Source: Knufia peltigerae (taxonomy: Eukaryota > Ascomycota > Eurotiomycetes > Chaetothyriales > Trichomeriaceae). Taken from it: DNA of 64,000 nucleotides. Location of the stretch: assembly GCA_030247855.1 (NCBI GenBank), contig JAPDRN010000019.1:1-64000 (forward strand), in the 5' to 3' direction. Below, piece by piece: positions 10,986-23,955 of this stretch. The position numbers and the translations under genes are program-made. The number at the start of each line of letters is the position of its first letter. Positions within the stretch are counted from its first letter, which is position 1. The notes under the pieces were generated by a model that worked only from the letters and a program-made list of their open reading frames with translations, searched no databases and had not been told where the DNA came from.

Positions 10986-12901
10986 CTAATCAGAATCGCT
11001 ATCCCAAAAGTCATCATCGTCGTCGTCGTCGCTCGACACGTGGCCGCCGCCCGGACCTCCACCTGAAAGGAGTCGGTTCCAAGGGGGTCTCTTTTTCTTC
11101 CTCTTTTGGTCCTCCGACGGTCCGGCCTCGGGTGAGAAGAGAGGGGCAGGTTTGTTACTGGAAGGGCCGGATGCTGCCTCGACAGCAGCAGCAGCAGTAG
11201 TAGCGCCCTTTGGTCCTCCCGACAAGTTCTTCTTCGTCGTCTGCTCTGTGCCCAGTGCGACGCCACGGTCGTGATTAGAATAATGCGACGGGGGCGGCAG
11301 CATCGCAGCAGCCTGGTTTGCTGCTGCTGCTACCTCGGGCGGCGGCGGCGGTTCCTCCTCGCGTTCCTCGTGGTCGACAAAGACGAAGCTACCGACGACG
11401 ATGGCGGCGCCGATCCAGTACGTGACGCCCTCGTACCTGCCCTGCAGCACCATCTCCCCCACCAGGCTCAGCGGGATGGTGAGGCTGAGGCCGACGGTCA
11501 CGACGAGCGGGCTGGTCAGGACCATCGCGTAGGCCCAGCAGATGTCGCTGAGCAGGCTGCTCACGCTGTTGACCAGCAGGATGGTCCAGATGTGGCCCGT
11601 CGGCGGCAGGACGAACCGCTCGAGCCCGCTGTAGTGCAAGATCGGGAACAGTGGCCACGACAGGACAATGTTCCACAGTCCCACGAGGCCGAAAAACAGC
11701 GGCATGTTCAGGGACCTCGGCAGCGCCTTGACGGTCGTCCTTTTGAGCGTGATCGTGTACAGGCCGTAAATCACGGCGGACAAGAGAGCCATGGCGTTCC
11801 CGAGCATCATTTCGCTCGCCGGCTTGTCCGGGAACACATCGACGGCCCGCCGAGACAGTGGTAGCGACGAAGGTGACCCGCCGTCACCGTCGACGTTTTC
11901 GGGGCTGGCGGCGGATAGATCGACGTGAGATATGAGGACGATGCCGACCAGCGAGCCCAACACGCCGAGGAGTTTGCGCCACGTGAACCTTTCGGTGCCG
12001 GTGAAGGCTCCGATCAGGAGGGTCCATATACTCGACGTCGAGGTCAATATCGTGGTCGACGCGACCGTGGTGTGCTGCAGACAAGCCATGGCAAAGTAAT
12101 TCGCGCCGAACCACAGGATGCAGAACGTGAGCGCCAGTCGAGCCGTGGACGCGATGTCGAGGTGTTTCGCCCTTTCCTTCTCTTCTTCTTCTTCTTCCTC
12201 CGCTGCCGCTCCGGCTCCTTCTTGACCACCACTCCCCAAAAAGCCTTCTTCCGGCTGCGATGGATTCTTCGGGTCGTCTGGAGCAGCGAGGAAGGCCTCG
12301 TCTTCCCTAGATCCCTCGGGATCTACTAGTGTTCGGTCGCCGGCCGACGATAATCTTCTGTATGTCCCTCTTCCTCCTCGTCCTGACAACGCCCCGCGCA
12401 GTCTCATGTACAAGTCTCCGTGATCTCGTTGCCGTCTGTAACCGATCCGTAGGAGCGTCGGGATCATGGCCAGCATGAACATGCTCGTGTTGAGATACGT
12501 AAGGAAAAAGGGTTTCGCATAAGTGTTGTCTGCGAATATGCTCTATACCACAACGATTTGCGACGCGGACGTGTCAGTCCTTCTTGCGTGCGTGCTCGAA
12601 GTCTGCTCCGCAGTAGTAGCAGGCCAGGGGGAGGGAGGATCATGGCAGCACTTACACTTCCCAAGAAATTCGACAATGTCCATAGGAACACCACGAGGAG
12701 AAGGAGCATGAGGCCGAGCGTGTGTCTCGCCAGTCCGGCGACGACCCCTTGCCCCGTCGTGCCTGTGTTTGTCTCGCGTCCGGCTTCGAGGAGCCTCTGC
12801 CTGGAAGAATTCCTCCTCACGTCGCCATCGTCCATCTCGATCTGCTCTTGCCTGTCCGAGTCTTGTTGGGCCGTGTATTGACGCGGAGACTTGTCGTGCA
12901 T
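10986..12901 (-). CDS. EamA/SLC35F-type drug/metabolite transporter (YML018C-like)
   Basis: Multispan membrane protein of the DMT superfamily, related to yeast vacuolar YML018C and animal SLC35F5; substrate unknown. Two exons, 12656-12901 and 10986-12542, give 600 residues. The intron joins NFLGS to SIFADNTYAKPFFLTYLNTS, a family hallmark. An in-frame stop just upstream supports the ATG at 12901. The first helix is LMLLLLVVFLWTLSNF (about 65-80). A hydrophilic acidic loop with a poly-Glu run (about 170-190) precedes the EamA helices, including LALTFCILWFGANYFAM and SIWTLLIGAFTGTERF. The second repeat includes AMALLSAVIYGLYTITLKR and ends near FVFVDHEE. The long cytosolic tail is Ala/Pro/Lys-rich and ends in an Asp run. 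It is convergent with the SAF1-like gene. Confidence 0.88.
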
Positions 12902-14337
12902 CGCCGGACCTGTGCCTCATTTCCCCGTCACTTCGAAGGGGGGGAGGTTTACAACGGCTTCGACGACGGGGACGGAGACAGGGGTGGCACAAACTCTGAC
13001 GTCGTGACTAAGGCAGGGATCATGCGCAGTTGCACGGGCAAAAACGCACCGTTTGGAGGTCCTCAAATCAGTCTGGTAGAGAAGAGTGGCCGTTTGACAT
13101 TCTTCGGCCTGTAAAGCTCGAGTTACTTTTAGTCCTTGCAGTAGAAAGTACAGTAGTACTCCACATGGCAGCGTGATCCTCTCATGCACAGACCTCAGCC
13201 TCGTTTCAGGCAGGCTACGGGATTGAAATCCTCTGCACAGCGGCAATCAATGACTACTTTTGCATTTCGGTTGATGCTTGATGGGCTTATCTCACTGCAA
13301 GACATGTTGCCTACAGACAGAAGGAATCAAGATCATTCTTGATAAGAAAACCTGTCACTCAGTCAAGCGAGGCAGTTCTCGTTCCTGACTACAATTGTCT
13401 GTTCTTCTATAATTTGTATGCCGGTGGCAGTTCCAACGGGTCACCCTTGCTATGCTCCGATCCTTGCTCGAACCCTTTGATACATTTATTGCGACAAAAA
13501 AGAATCACGAAAGCCTTTTTAATCCAGATCTCTTGTTGGAAGTTACACCATCCTGGCATCAGGAGGTCGTAATCCAGAATGTAATGGCAAAGAGCTGGCA
13601 AACAGCTTGCCATGGGCACATACGCGAGAGAGTGAGGTGAGTGTAGCCGGCATCACATTGAAGCCGGTTTCATTGTCGAGAAGCACTGAAAGAAGTACGT
13701 CATGCATTTCGTGGCGAGTGCTTCCAAAAGGGGAAAACCCAGTCATGAAATTGTCAGGCTTAACGAGAACAACTCGCCTGTGGTTTCGAGGAGGTCAGAC
13801 TGAATGAAAATAAGTCGAATAAAGTGTCCAAGGAGATGAACACGGCCGTATCCAGAACCTTGCTTTCCATCGAAAGACCAATCACGAATTCCTTGGGCAC
13901 AAGGTCGACCAATTGTTGTCAGTAAAGAGGATCGGTCTTGAGAATGAAAGTCATCTGTCAACCTCGCCGGGCATATTGAAGCAGCCCATCCTTCATTGAA
14001 TGATGGCCAATGGTCCACTGTTGTATTCACCGATACGCAGCACATGCGTCGTTTTAGGCCTTCGAGGCAAGTCTTTGGCATGTAGAAAAGGTTGTTCAAA
14101 TATGCCGTCATGACTGATCTCTCGGAAGGATACGCAGTATGAATGTTGCGTATTCAAAAGTGTCCTTATCGGCACTAAAGCTTCGGCACGTCATACCCAG
14201 CACCTGTAGCCAAAAATTGTCATAGCAGAGAGGTGAGAGAAGCCGCAGAGCTAGATATGACGCTCTCCTGAAAATAGAGGTTGATGGTATCGCAGATCAG
14301 GATGTCGGAACGCGTACCTTCGCACGGAGGGGCTGGT
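12902..14337. other. intergenic region
   Basis: Promoter side of the EamA transporter and 3' flank of MKT1. Open frames here (for example 13743-14111 on the minus strand) lack recognisable domains. No repeats or RNA genes are seen. Confidence 0.55.
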
Positions 14338-16791
14338 TCAACGACGGATGGCCAGCCATTCATTTGCCTCGGAGAAGACTTTAGCTTCCTTGACCTCGAC
14401 GCCAGGAACTTGGCTGGCGGCATAAATCTGCTTGAGGTTGGTATTGCATACGACATGTTTCTTCGTCGCTTCAACTTACGGCATCCCAAATTTTCCAGGC
14501 TTGATCGAGACTCTTGGTCAAGCCCCCTCCACTCTTTAATTGGTGAAACCAGTTGTACTTTCCCTCCTGTTGCTTGATCGTCTTTTTCAGTGCTTCCGTG
14601 ATCTCTTGGTCATCCTCAAAGGCATCGAGATAGGTCTTGACTGCTATGCCAAGGCCTGAGCCGTGGTCATCAATGAAGGGAAGCCTGTACAAGAGGTCAG
14701 AATAGTCTATGGCGCCCATAAGGCATACGTACTTCTGGCTAAGCTCTGCCCAATCTGAGCGTTCCCGCTCTACTTCTCCGTTCAGGAACATGCTTGTCAT
14801 AATTGTCTCTAGGAGATCTCGTAGGGTTGTGCGCACTGCAGTTACCTTCCAGGCAAAAGTGAGTTTTTCTCTATCCAGTGGGCCCACAAACCCCATAGCT
14901 TTATGCCGGATTCTACCCAAGCAGGCAGTTTTCGAGATGAGATTGGAAAAGGTCTTCTTTTCGTAGTCCTTGTCTCCACCAAAGTTAGCACAGTTTTTCT
15001 TGCGAAGATGAGGTGAAACGAACCGGTCTTGGAAGGGGGTGTTCCCGTGGCAAAATTCGAGGTAAAAAGACCCAGTCTAAGCATTTCGACTCCGATGATT
15101 GTGCTCTCCTCGTCAGAGACTACTAAGGCGGTTTCCAACACTTTGCCCCAGGTGGTAAGGTTGTGCTTATCATCGACATATCCGCGAACATGGAGGAAGC
15201 GGAACACCGAATTCGTCAAGACCTCATTCAAAGAGCGAAACGCCGGGTAGTCTAACTTGCTTTTGACAATTGACTTCTCGGCGAATTGGGCATCATGCAG
15301 GGCACGGAGGCAAGGCAAGAAAAGATTCGAACCCTGTCCAGGTCAGTCGCTAATACATCATACCACAATGTCCGATTAGACTCACGCTGACCTTAGAAAA
15401 CACCGTTTCGAGCGCAGGCTCGCGTACCTTCCATCCCGCCAGCTTGGCTTTCATAGCTGGAGTATTCCTGAGCTCAATTGTCAAGCTGCTAGTGTCCTGA
15501 GGGATCCATAATTCGACTTTGATGACTCTGGATTGATAATAGTAGTTGAGAGATTCGGCCAGGATCTTCAAAGCTTCAGTTCGGTAGGCGTTGAGTTGTT
15601 GAATCATCAGTCTGCGATAAGGCTCTGAATCTAGGGATCCTCCAGCGAGGCTGAGCACAATCTCACCAGACGTCAGCCAATTAGGTATTTGTGGGCCAAG
15701 CAGGCCTTTGGAAATATAGAAAAACAGCTCTTCTGGGAGTCTTTGCCCGACAAATTCGTGGACATCTCCAGGCGCCTCGTCAAAATTTTGCGGAGCGACA
15801 ACGCCATTTTTCTCCATAATAACATGGTGCCTTATGGTCATGATGGCTTTCTTGTACCTATCCGCATAGGAGAGAGCTTGGACTTGTGGATGATCGCGAT
15901 GGAAGTTGCAGAGTTGAATCACAGACTTTCCTGCTCCATTAAGTAAGGTGATTGCGTCCACAATGCCCGTAGATTTTGTGCCGGTCATCGCCTCCAGAAT
16001 CGGAAAAGTCGGCGTGAAAGAAGTTCCAAGCAGGAGTTGAGCATCACGAAGCATATCGCCAGTGACCTTGAGCAGATCTTCACAAGTGGCCTTGCTGATC
16101 AGTGTGAGAGCCGATTTGTTGAGGTTGATATCAGTCACGACTCTGTCGATGCCAAAGAGGAAGCACTCTGTGTTTCCCATTACAGCATCGATATACTGAT
16201 CGTCTAGTTTGAGAAGATAGGCCAGCTGGTACATGTCAATATTCACACCCTGCACGCGGAGTTGTTTGAGCTCACTTGTGCTGTAGCGCTGTATGGTGCA
16301 ACCATGAACTCGATCTTATTTTCCACCAGTATCTTCTGCAGCATCCTTGTCATGACATCGATCGGGTACTTAGCCTTGCAGAAATGCGAAACAGTTCCTT
16401 TGCTGTTCCCGCTCAGATATTCGTGCCATGCTTCTTCCTGAGCTCTTCTGCTTTCCCCTGAGAGGGAGTCTGGGGCACTCTTGTTCACATAGTCGAGACC
16501 GTCGAATATGAAGACAAGAGTGACGCCATGTTGACGGAGTAACGAAATATCGTCTTCTATGGCTTTCTTGAGAGTAAACGGAAGGCCGCCGAGGGCGTGC
16601 TTGAGGGGTTCGACTTCGTTGTTGACCCGGAGGTCAAGATAGTATGAGGCATCGACACCGATGACGGCATCCTTGAGCATGTTCAAAGGACAAAGCTCAA
16701 CATGCTTGTTGACCCATTGATCGAACTTTTGGACTAAAGGGAAATGTGAGATGAGAATGAAGGCTGGGTGTGTCATTTCCATACCTGACAT
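14338..16791 (-). CDS. MKT1: MKT1-like post-transcriptional regulator
   Basis: XPG-nuclease-fold protein which in yeast acts with Pbp1 to control mRNA translation. Seven exons: 16785-16791, 16276-16733, 15386-16225, 15024-15333, 14733-14973, 14480-14684, 14338-14427. They join to 2151 nt (716 residues) with every phase closing. The first coding exon is 7 nt. The XPG-N region is AVIGVDASYYLDLRV (about 25-40) and TLVFIFDGLDYVNK (about 80-93). The XPG-I-like region is KIEFMVAPYSATAQLAYLLK (about 145-165) followed by DDQYIDAVMG. The C-terminal MKT1 domain includes IRHKAMGFVG and LPFIDDHGSGLGIAVKTYLD, ending with ANEWLAIRR. Two introns (51 and 48 bp) are in frame and stop-free, so retention would be silent for the frame. 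Donor GTTCGT at 15023 is non-consensus. Confidence 0.9.
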
Positions 16792-17659
16792 GGTGAACGC
16801 TAATGGAGACGGAAGAAGATGGATGAGAAGCTAAGAAGAGAAAGAGGCGAGGAAGCAGAGGTCGCGGTGAAAGGAGGAAAGGTATACAAGGGCAAGCACG
16901 CACAAGTGAGCGGATGAGCGCAGGTGCAATCGACCTCTCTTGGACTTTTGAGAGACCTACAACTGATGTGTTGACTGCGCACGCCTGGCACCCGTACATG
17001 AAATTCGAGGTGGGTTACGCGCCTGGACATTCAGTGGTGCCAAGTCTGGCATGGAGAACGCGGGCACCATCCACGTCTTAAACTGAGCCGATGCAGGGGC
17101 CGTGCTTGACAGCATACAAGGCTGCCACACAGCCTTGCTCTTTGGACAAGAGCATCTGAACCACTCCATAGCCAACGCCTCTACAGACAGCCGACAAGTT
17201 CCGTGTGATCCACGACCAAATGGACCTCTCCCAACACAATCACAAGAAGCAGGTCATCTAAAAGGTATAGTGTGATAGTGAACTCTTCTCATTATTGTGC
17301 AGCGGTGACATCGTCATATTACACATCTGTGTCAATAACAATCAATAGCGACATATCAGGATCAAGGCGGCCCTAGCACAAAGCAACTCTCGAAGGTCAA
17401 CAATCCAAAACACCTTCGCCACCCGTAGCCTCATGAGCCGTCATCCACCCTGTACGGCGATAATATGTACCTCGAGGGGCCATCGAACTTCATCCAATAA
17501 CACTATGCGCTATACATCAATTCGTAGTAGGTGCCGTGTTCTGTCCTTTTTTTTCCACAATGAAAACCCAAAACCCCTGACTGATAGATACCTAAAGTTT
17601 CCGCAACGCCTGACAATACTAATTCATCAATACTCCATGGCTATGCATTTTATTCCGGT
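16792..17659. other. intergenic spacer, MKT1 upstream / samB downstream
   Basis: Promoter of MKT1 and 3' flank of the samB-like gene, both on the minus strand. No gene, RNA or repeat is recognised. Confidence 0.6.
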
Positions 17660-19586
17660 TCAAGGGTTCGCTCGGCGGCTGAGGTAAACGTTTTCCAGGT
17701 GGCACCAGTGCCGGTGCATGCTCCACGATTCGCGTTGGCATTCCTGATGACGGTTAGCTGTGCCTCATGTCTGATGCAAAGGCTGAGAAACATACCTTGC
17801 TGCAGTACTTAGTTCGCCGACAACGTCTGCACTTTGCGAACTGGCGTGTATATTCCTCCCACTTGCCGCATTGATAGTTGGCGCACTGTCGAATGCCCCC
17901 CCTAGCATCGTCCTTTCTGCACAAATTGCGCATAACTACGCATGCCCAGTATTGCATATCCTTGGAGTGGTGGCGGACGGTGAACTTCTCAACCAACGGA
18001 AATATATTGTAGTCATCAGGTTGAAGAAATTCTTCCTCTTCGTCCTCGGTTGGCTCTGGCAAGAGGGGACATCCACGCATAGGACCGTAGATCTTCTCTA
18101 CCTCTCTATCGATCCGCAACCTGGGGACGAGATGGGTTTTCTGGAAGTAATGGCGAAGGTAGCAATATTTCGAGATGTAAGCAAGTAATTGCAAGCCCAT
18201 CAAAACATCCTCGTCTCGTGGCATCAACGCAGTTGTTGAAGCTGTGGCAGTAGCGGTTCTCAGGAAGAAATTAGGATATGCATTCAAGGGTATGGCTGGA
18301 GAAGCGGCAGTGGCGGGCGGAGGGGGTATAGGTGATGCTCCGATCGGTTCATGGGCTGCAGGACCAAGTGGATTGGTCATGCCTGCAACAGTTGGTGTTT
18401 GCTGAGCAATATCAACATTGTCGATATCTTGAAGCTGCTGAGGGGGAATAGTTAGGCTCAGAGGTTGTCGTTCTGGCAGGTCCTCAGGGTCATGTGGGCT
18501 GGGATCTCGGGTTTGCGCTCTGCTCTGTCCTGCAGGATGACCATCGGCGTCTAGTAGATCCTCGCCGGGAGCCGCCACATCGTCCAGCATAACGTCGTCA
18601 GGATCAGCCGAGGTGCTGTTTTGATGGCGAATAGAAGGTCTGCGTATGCGGCGGCCGGCTGGAGATAACGGCCCACGGGAAATAGGCGCCGAGGGAGTGG
18701 TGGGAGAGTCTGGATGGGAAGTCACACCGGTATTTAAGGCTGGGAGCATCGATGGTAACCGATCGACTTCACGTACGGGACGAAGTGAAAAACCATCGGA
18801 TGCGTCCATAGCAGGAACGGCAGTTGCGGGTGGTTGGATGTTCATGGGGCGGTGGAAGGATCCCCTGCTGTCCTGGCCTCGGGCATGATGGTGGAAGTCG
18901 CGGCGTGGGAAAACAGTGCGTTCAGGGGGTGAGGTGAAGACCCCAGGAGAGACGGCGTTACCACCAGCAGGGCCTGTCTCTGTGGCTCCGAAAGATTGAG
19001 AAAACGACTGCGGTAGATCGAGTGAAGGCGGAGGTGCTTGCCGACGGGTGGACCGTTGATCAGCCGCAGCATTCATATGCTCGAGAAAAGATGTCCTGGA
19101 GAGAGGGTCTTGCGCAAGCTCACGAGACGCTCTTGATCTGGAACTGCCACCGTGCTTCGAGCCGTTGCGCTTTTCTTGCTCTGCGTCAACCTTTGCTTTT
19201 TCCATTTCAATCACCAGTATGTAGTCCCATAGAATAGTGGCAATCACAGGTACCATGTCTGCTTCCACAACGCGGGTGCGGACAACCTCTGAACCTCGAA
19301 CGCCTATGTTGACAATGCACTGGAACGCAAGGTTCCACTTCCACATGTGCATTTCATCCTTGCTCCTACCCTCCTTTAATATGCATACTAGACGTTCAAC
19401 TCCGCCATCCACTGTGAGGATATCTCTGATTCGAGCCGAGGACGTGGTAAGGTAAGCAAGGTGGTTCAGGGAGTTGATCAGGGGAAGAGTTGATGTACAA
19501 TCCAAAGCTCGGCGGTCGTAAAGGGTGGGGGTAATGTGGACGGAGGCCTTGTTGACATTGGGAATGCTGAAGTTGACCTCTCTCAT
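17660..19586 (-). CDS. samB: MYND zinc-finger protein SamB / MUB1
   Basis: MYND-type protein. The yeast homologue Mub1 works with the E3 ligase Ubr2 to degrade the proteasome regulator Rpn4; Aspergillus samB affects conidiophore and septation patterning. Exons 17796-19586 and 17660-17743 give 624 residues. The N-terminus (MREVNFSIPNVNKASVHITP, then LDCTSTLPLINSLNHLAYLT and DGGVERLVCILKEGRS) is an armadillo-like region nearly invariant in the family. The middle, about 130-430, is Ser/Pro-rich and disordered. The MYND finger lies at about 568-611: CANYQC, then CRRCRRTKYCSK, then (after the intron) ECQRESWSMHRHWC. Without splicing at 17744-17795 the finger would be truncated, so the second exon is well supported. 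Confidence 0.93.
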
Positions 19587-21956
19587 ATTGTCTTCCGACT
19601 ATGTTTTTGTTTCATGCAATTGATGTTCAACGAATATGTGACGAGCTCCGGATATGTTGCCAAATGTGAGGCTTGGATTGGACAATGCAAAGGTCGTACC
19701 ACTTGAACACCCCCTATGAAATATGACAGACAGCGAAAGAGTCTAGAGTTCGACTTGAGGTATGCACGCTACAGCATACAGTGTGGAAAGGAGCAAGCAG
19801 CCATCAAGTGACACGATTGCTCTGTCGTAGCAAGAATGATTTGAACGGGGCCCGGCCAAGGTCCGCAATGTACGGAGATCCCCTGGATTGGGGGTATCCT
19901 GACCAGCCTGTGCGCGGTAACGAAAGAAAGTCGTGGTTCAGACGGAAGGGCTTGTTCGTCGTCAATCGCTGAGGAGGCAGATATGTTAAACCTGTACTTC
20001 GTACAGAGAAAATGGATTCGTAAGGAGCGTGGAGGGTCGAGTCGAAGACGCGCGGGAGAGAGGTTGAGGGCTGGGGCAGACGGCAGCAGAAACGAGAATT
20101 GGAAAGTCGAGTAGGTGCGGTCGAGGAAAAAACTCGGTAGCGGAGATGCAGATGCGGCGAGCAAACAAAGGCACTCGACAGCTTCGATCAAAATGCGGAA
20201 GGGGTTGATGGTGAGGATGATAATAGAGGTGGCTGAAGGGCGAAGAGAAGAATGATGGTGTTAGGGAAGAGATGAGGAGGCTGTTCGACGGTTGTGTTTG
20301 AAGTTGCAGCGGCGGCGGCGCAGGCATTGACAGGCCTTTGCTGGCCACTAAAATACTCGCTAACCGCAATTTCTTCGCCTTTCGACAGCAGGGCTTTTGC
20401 CTTTAGCCAAACCAGCCTATAACACAGACCTTAAGCCACCTAGTCAAAGCCCGCCGGACTCGAGTCTCGTCCCTTGAAGGGTTCATTGATCGAACTCTTT
20501 GCACTTCATCTGTGATCGTCGTATGCTTCATGATGTGCGTGCTCGTACCATGTCGGTAATCATATCGCGCAATGTAGCTTTTCTCAAACGTGCGCAACAT
20601 TCGATGGCATCAAGTGCATCTACACAATGGCTTTGCAATGGAGTCATCGTCTCAAGCTGTTGACGATGATGCATCTTGAGCTCTTGACTCGGATCAAAGC
20701 ATAGCGCTCTTGATGTTTTGTTAGACTGAGACAGACACTCGTTCTCACTATCATTTATGTTTGCAAGAAGTCCCTTGCTGCTACATGATCACCGTGCAAT
20801 TCCCCTACATTGATGCCTCACCTTTGCCTCGCAATTCCAAGACCTATAAGTCAGACGAGTCTGAGATAAGAGAGTGAGTTGAGAGAGGCTTTCGCCCAAC
20901 TAGACATTAGTAATGCAGCCGACCGCCTAATGAATTCAAGCCTAATAAGGGCGTTCCAGAGCCACGGCGACCGCCCCCAATCCTCAGTTCACAATCATAA
21001 TACCATGGTTCTGGCCAGCCGGGACGGAGTACTAATAACTTACAGTACACTCGTCGCTTCAGTGGTGGCAAACTCCACGCCACTCGCCAAGTGGGAATTT
21101 GAGGTTGGCTACTGCGAATCACTTCCAGAGTGATCTACAGAGTACTGTATGGAGTACTACAGTTCTTCTTAGAGACTGTGATGCGTGTTTTATCTATTCC
21201 ACTTGCTCGTAGCTGCACTTTGCCTTCGCGTCAAGTGACGCTAAAGCCAGAACACCTCTTTTGAGGACTGCGAAGTGAAAGTCGTACTTCTTTTGCGGCC
21301 ATCTCTTGAACTTTGCTTTATATCGAGATTAGAGGCAGCTCTAGACCCCGTTTCATTGTCTGATCAAGTTCAACTCGCACGACCTGAGCAATTGCGTCCA
21401 AGTCATCTGTAGTTTGCTGTTTGGTACTCACAGCGAATGATCTACGGTGTAGTTTGATGACACGAATCCCCGCTAGATGTGCAGGCAGGCCCTGCTATTT
21501 TTGCTGTGTCCTCATTAAGCCACGCAACATATCCGTACAAGCTTGATCATTGATCGAACAGCGGCTACGGAACCAATGGCCATTGTCCCTTCGCCTGTGG
21601 ACCATGAGACGGAATAGACCTGCATATGCCTTTCTCAGGAGGCTGTTCACTCATACAAGGTTATTGTCGAAGAAAGCCTGCACCACTGTAGCAGTTGAAA
21701 ATGCCCAGTATTGCTGAGGAGCAGTTCTATAGGTTAGATTCAGCTGCTCGGGACTCTTCAACCGTATCTGACGGCAACGATCATGTCGAATCCCTGGGTA
21801 GAAGCCTCTGTCACGTCGATGAATGGAGTTGATCCCAGACGTCCTCAGTTACCACGATTCAATGCTTTCTCAAATTTTGTTGTATAAGTGGAGAGAGTGC
21901 GTGCTCAACCATCCTGAGCTATTAATACATCGAGAGGCGATTTAAGAACAATGCCT
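19587..21956. other. long gene-poor region upstream of samB
   Basis: 2.4 kb without a supported gene. The part next to samB, to about 20400, is pyrimidine-rich on the minus strand and may be a long 5' leader. TACGGAGTA-like and GAGTACT motifs occur near 21025-21040 and 21140-21165. Short open frames (for example 19769-20191 and 19986-20369, minus) are low complexity without known domains. Confidence 0.55.
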
Positions 21957-22411
21957 CTATCGAATCAGTCTGCCTTTGCTACCAAAAGCTAGAGCTGCCC
22001 ATCCGGCAATCAAGCACATCCCGCCCAACGGCGTTACTGGACCGAGAACCTTGAAGCGTTGCGGATCAAGGACCAGGAGATAGATGCTTCCACTAAACAT
22101 TGTCATTCCAGCAACGAAGAGAGATGCTGCAATTTTGTTCTTCGGTGCAACGCTTGTTGCAAGGAGCACAACTCCGCTGTGAACCAACTACAACAGACCA
22201 AGTCAGAACTGTGACCAAGATGGATCATCTCCCAGTGGCAAGCAAGGGAGAGCATGAACGACGAGTATAGATGAAGTACCTGATAATGAGCTGCTGTAGA
22301 CCAGTTTGCAATTCTTTGGGGATCGGCAATGCGTTTCTTTAAGCCGTGAGCCCCGAACGCACCGAGCATAACGGATGAGGCTCCGTAGAGGCAACCAAGT
22401 GTCCAAAACAT
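21957..22411 (-). CDS. DUF423 / TMEM256-family small membrane protein
   Basis: Small integral membrane protein of unknown function. Two exons, 22280-22411 and 21957-22187, join AAHYQ to LVHSGVVLLA and give 120 residues. The family signature FGAHGLKKRI lies at about 20-30. Four hydrophobic segments are visible: the N-terminal LYGASSVMLGAFGA, the segment after the splice site (LVHSGVVLLATSV), LFVAGMTMFSGSIYLLVL, and VTPLGGMCLIAGWAALAFGS. The intermediate PLGG is typical of DUF423. Length equals the family norm. It is isolated, with more than 2 kb of gene-poor DNA on each side, so context gives no functional hint. Confidence 0.9.
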
Positions 22412-23400
22412 AACTCAGACCTTCGTTGAAGTTTGATGTACGTAGGGTCAACGAAGCGATCAAAAGTACCAGAAGAGAGGTGCAACTGACAGCATGATCA
22501 TCATGGAAGGGAGGTCTGACTAGTGCTGTTCTGACCGGTAGTCACGGAGTCTCCGTACAGTTTACCTACATACAATATCTGGATAACCCGGTAAGGCTTG
22601 GCAGGGTGTTCTCCAACGATGCTTCGACTACCCGAACCTCGGCGCACCAATACAAGCTGACCCGAACACTTGCTGGGCTATGAGTGCTATCAAGCAAGGA
22701 CACGGAAGAAACGAACCAAGCACATCCCCATGTCACTGATGTGATGGTCTGTCTTGGAACAAATAGAAATGTTTGATCAGGAAGTATCATTTTTGAGTCC
22801 TTAACCTTTGGAAGACCGCGTACTCCGGATCTAGGGCCAGACCGTTCGACGTCTTATATCAAACTTTGACGGTTATCCTTCGTACTCCGTTCACAGTCTG
22901 GAATTAGCGAAGCCTCGCTAGCAGTACTGCCGGCCCTGAGCTGATTTGGAGAGGGTGGGACGAGTTTTGATATGGCGGCACAAGGAGCGGGACTTCGCAG
23001 ACAGGGAATACCCAGCACGGTCCCACTCTTCTTTTTGACACTATCGTGTTATGTAGATCTGTTGATTGATGATTGACAGCAGCGCGAGAAAAACCACTTC
23101 TTCAGCAACAGGCGTAGGGACCATGATACTTGTAACAGCACAAGCAAAGGCCTTGAAATAGAGACTGGACATCCACGTGCTGAAATTCTCCGCAGTTCGC
23201 AGCAGAAAGGGGTGATCAATAGGCGTGAGGTGGACGGCGTGTCTGCTAGTCTCATACTTTGGCGAGACCGAAATCACAAAGACTTGCCTGGCAATCTAGC
23301 ATGAGATTACTGCGCGTGCTGATTAGAAACGAGTAATCTTGTCAAGGAACTTGTGGGGAAATGTTCTGTACACGATGAGATCTTTGGAGGGAACGCTCGT

Positions 23401-23470
23401 TTACCTAGGTAAGGTACGGAGGGAGTACGGAGTACCTACAGTAGATTCCTCCCTAGGTAGTACTCGGTAG
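23401..23470. repeat. cluster of CCTAGG and TACGGAGTA-type motifs
   Basis: Within 70 bases there are two CCTAGG palindromes (23404-23409 and 23452-23457), a GTACGGAGGG and a full GTACGGAGTAC, interleaved with TACCTA and TACTCGG units. The same words recur in other intergenic gaps of the window. What they are (protein-binding sites or remnants of a short dispersed repeat) is unknown. Confidence 0.6.
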
Positions 23471-23955
23471 TAAGTAGTGACTTGCCCACCATTCCATATG
23501 TCACCCGTGTGAGTCGGGTGTACGAATTGCTTTTTATTATTTTTGAATGCTACCTAACTTATCCATATATGATGATCTCCCAAGGATCATACGGATACTC
23601 CGTCTCGAGATGCTGCAACTAATGTATCTGCCAGGGAGGTGCAGATGCTAGATGGCTTTACCGTCAGTCCGTCGCACCGGCTGGTGTTTAGTCACGGTTA
23701 GATGCGACCGGGCCAATTTCTCTTCTGTCACTGTCTTATATCCTGGCACTTGCTTGCGTGAACACCCGGGCAAGCCTCTTTCATGCATTTCTCGACGCAG
23801 GCCCGCCCCCTCCCTGGTGCTTTTTCCTGCGATTGACAGGCCGTTGGGCTGTAAGCGAACCCGGGAATGGATCTTTGTCGGCGGAAGAACCTCGTTTGTT
23901 CCTCCCTTTTCACTCGGGATGGTCTGACCATTGACTAGCCATTACTCTCATGGAG

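Noticed and set aside
13743..14111. 122-codon minus-strand frame downstream of MKT1
   Set aside because: No recognisable motif; codon content looks non-coding; lies in a 3' flank.
15320..15345. GGTTCGAATC-like tRNA B-box on the minus strand
   Set aside because: It is the start of an MKT1 coding exon; no acceptor stem or A-box at the right distance.
23041..23277. Small hydrophobic minus-strand frame
   Set aside because: Starts with GTG, has no upstream ATG exon that I can support and no known family.
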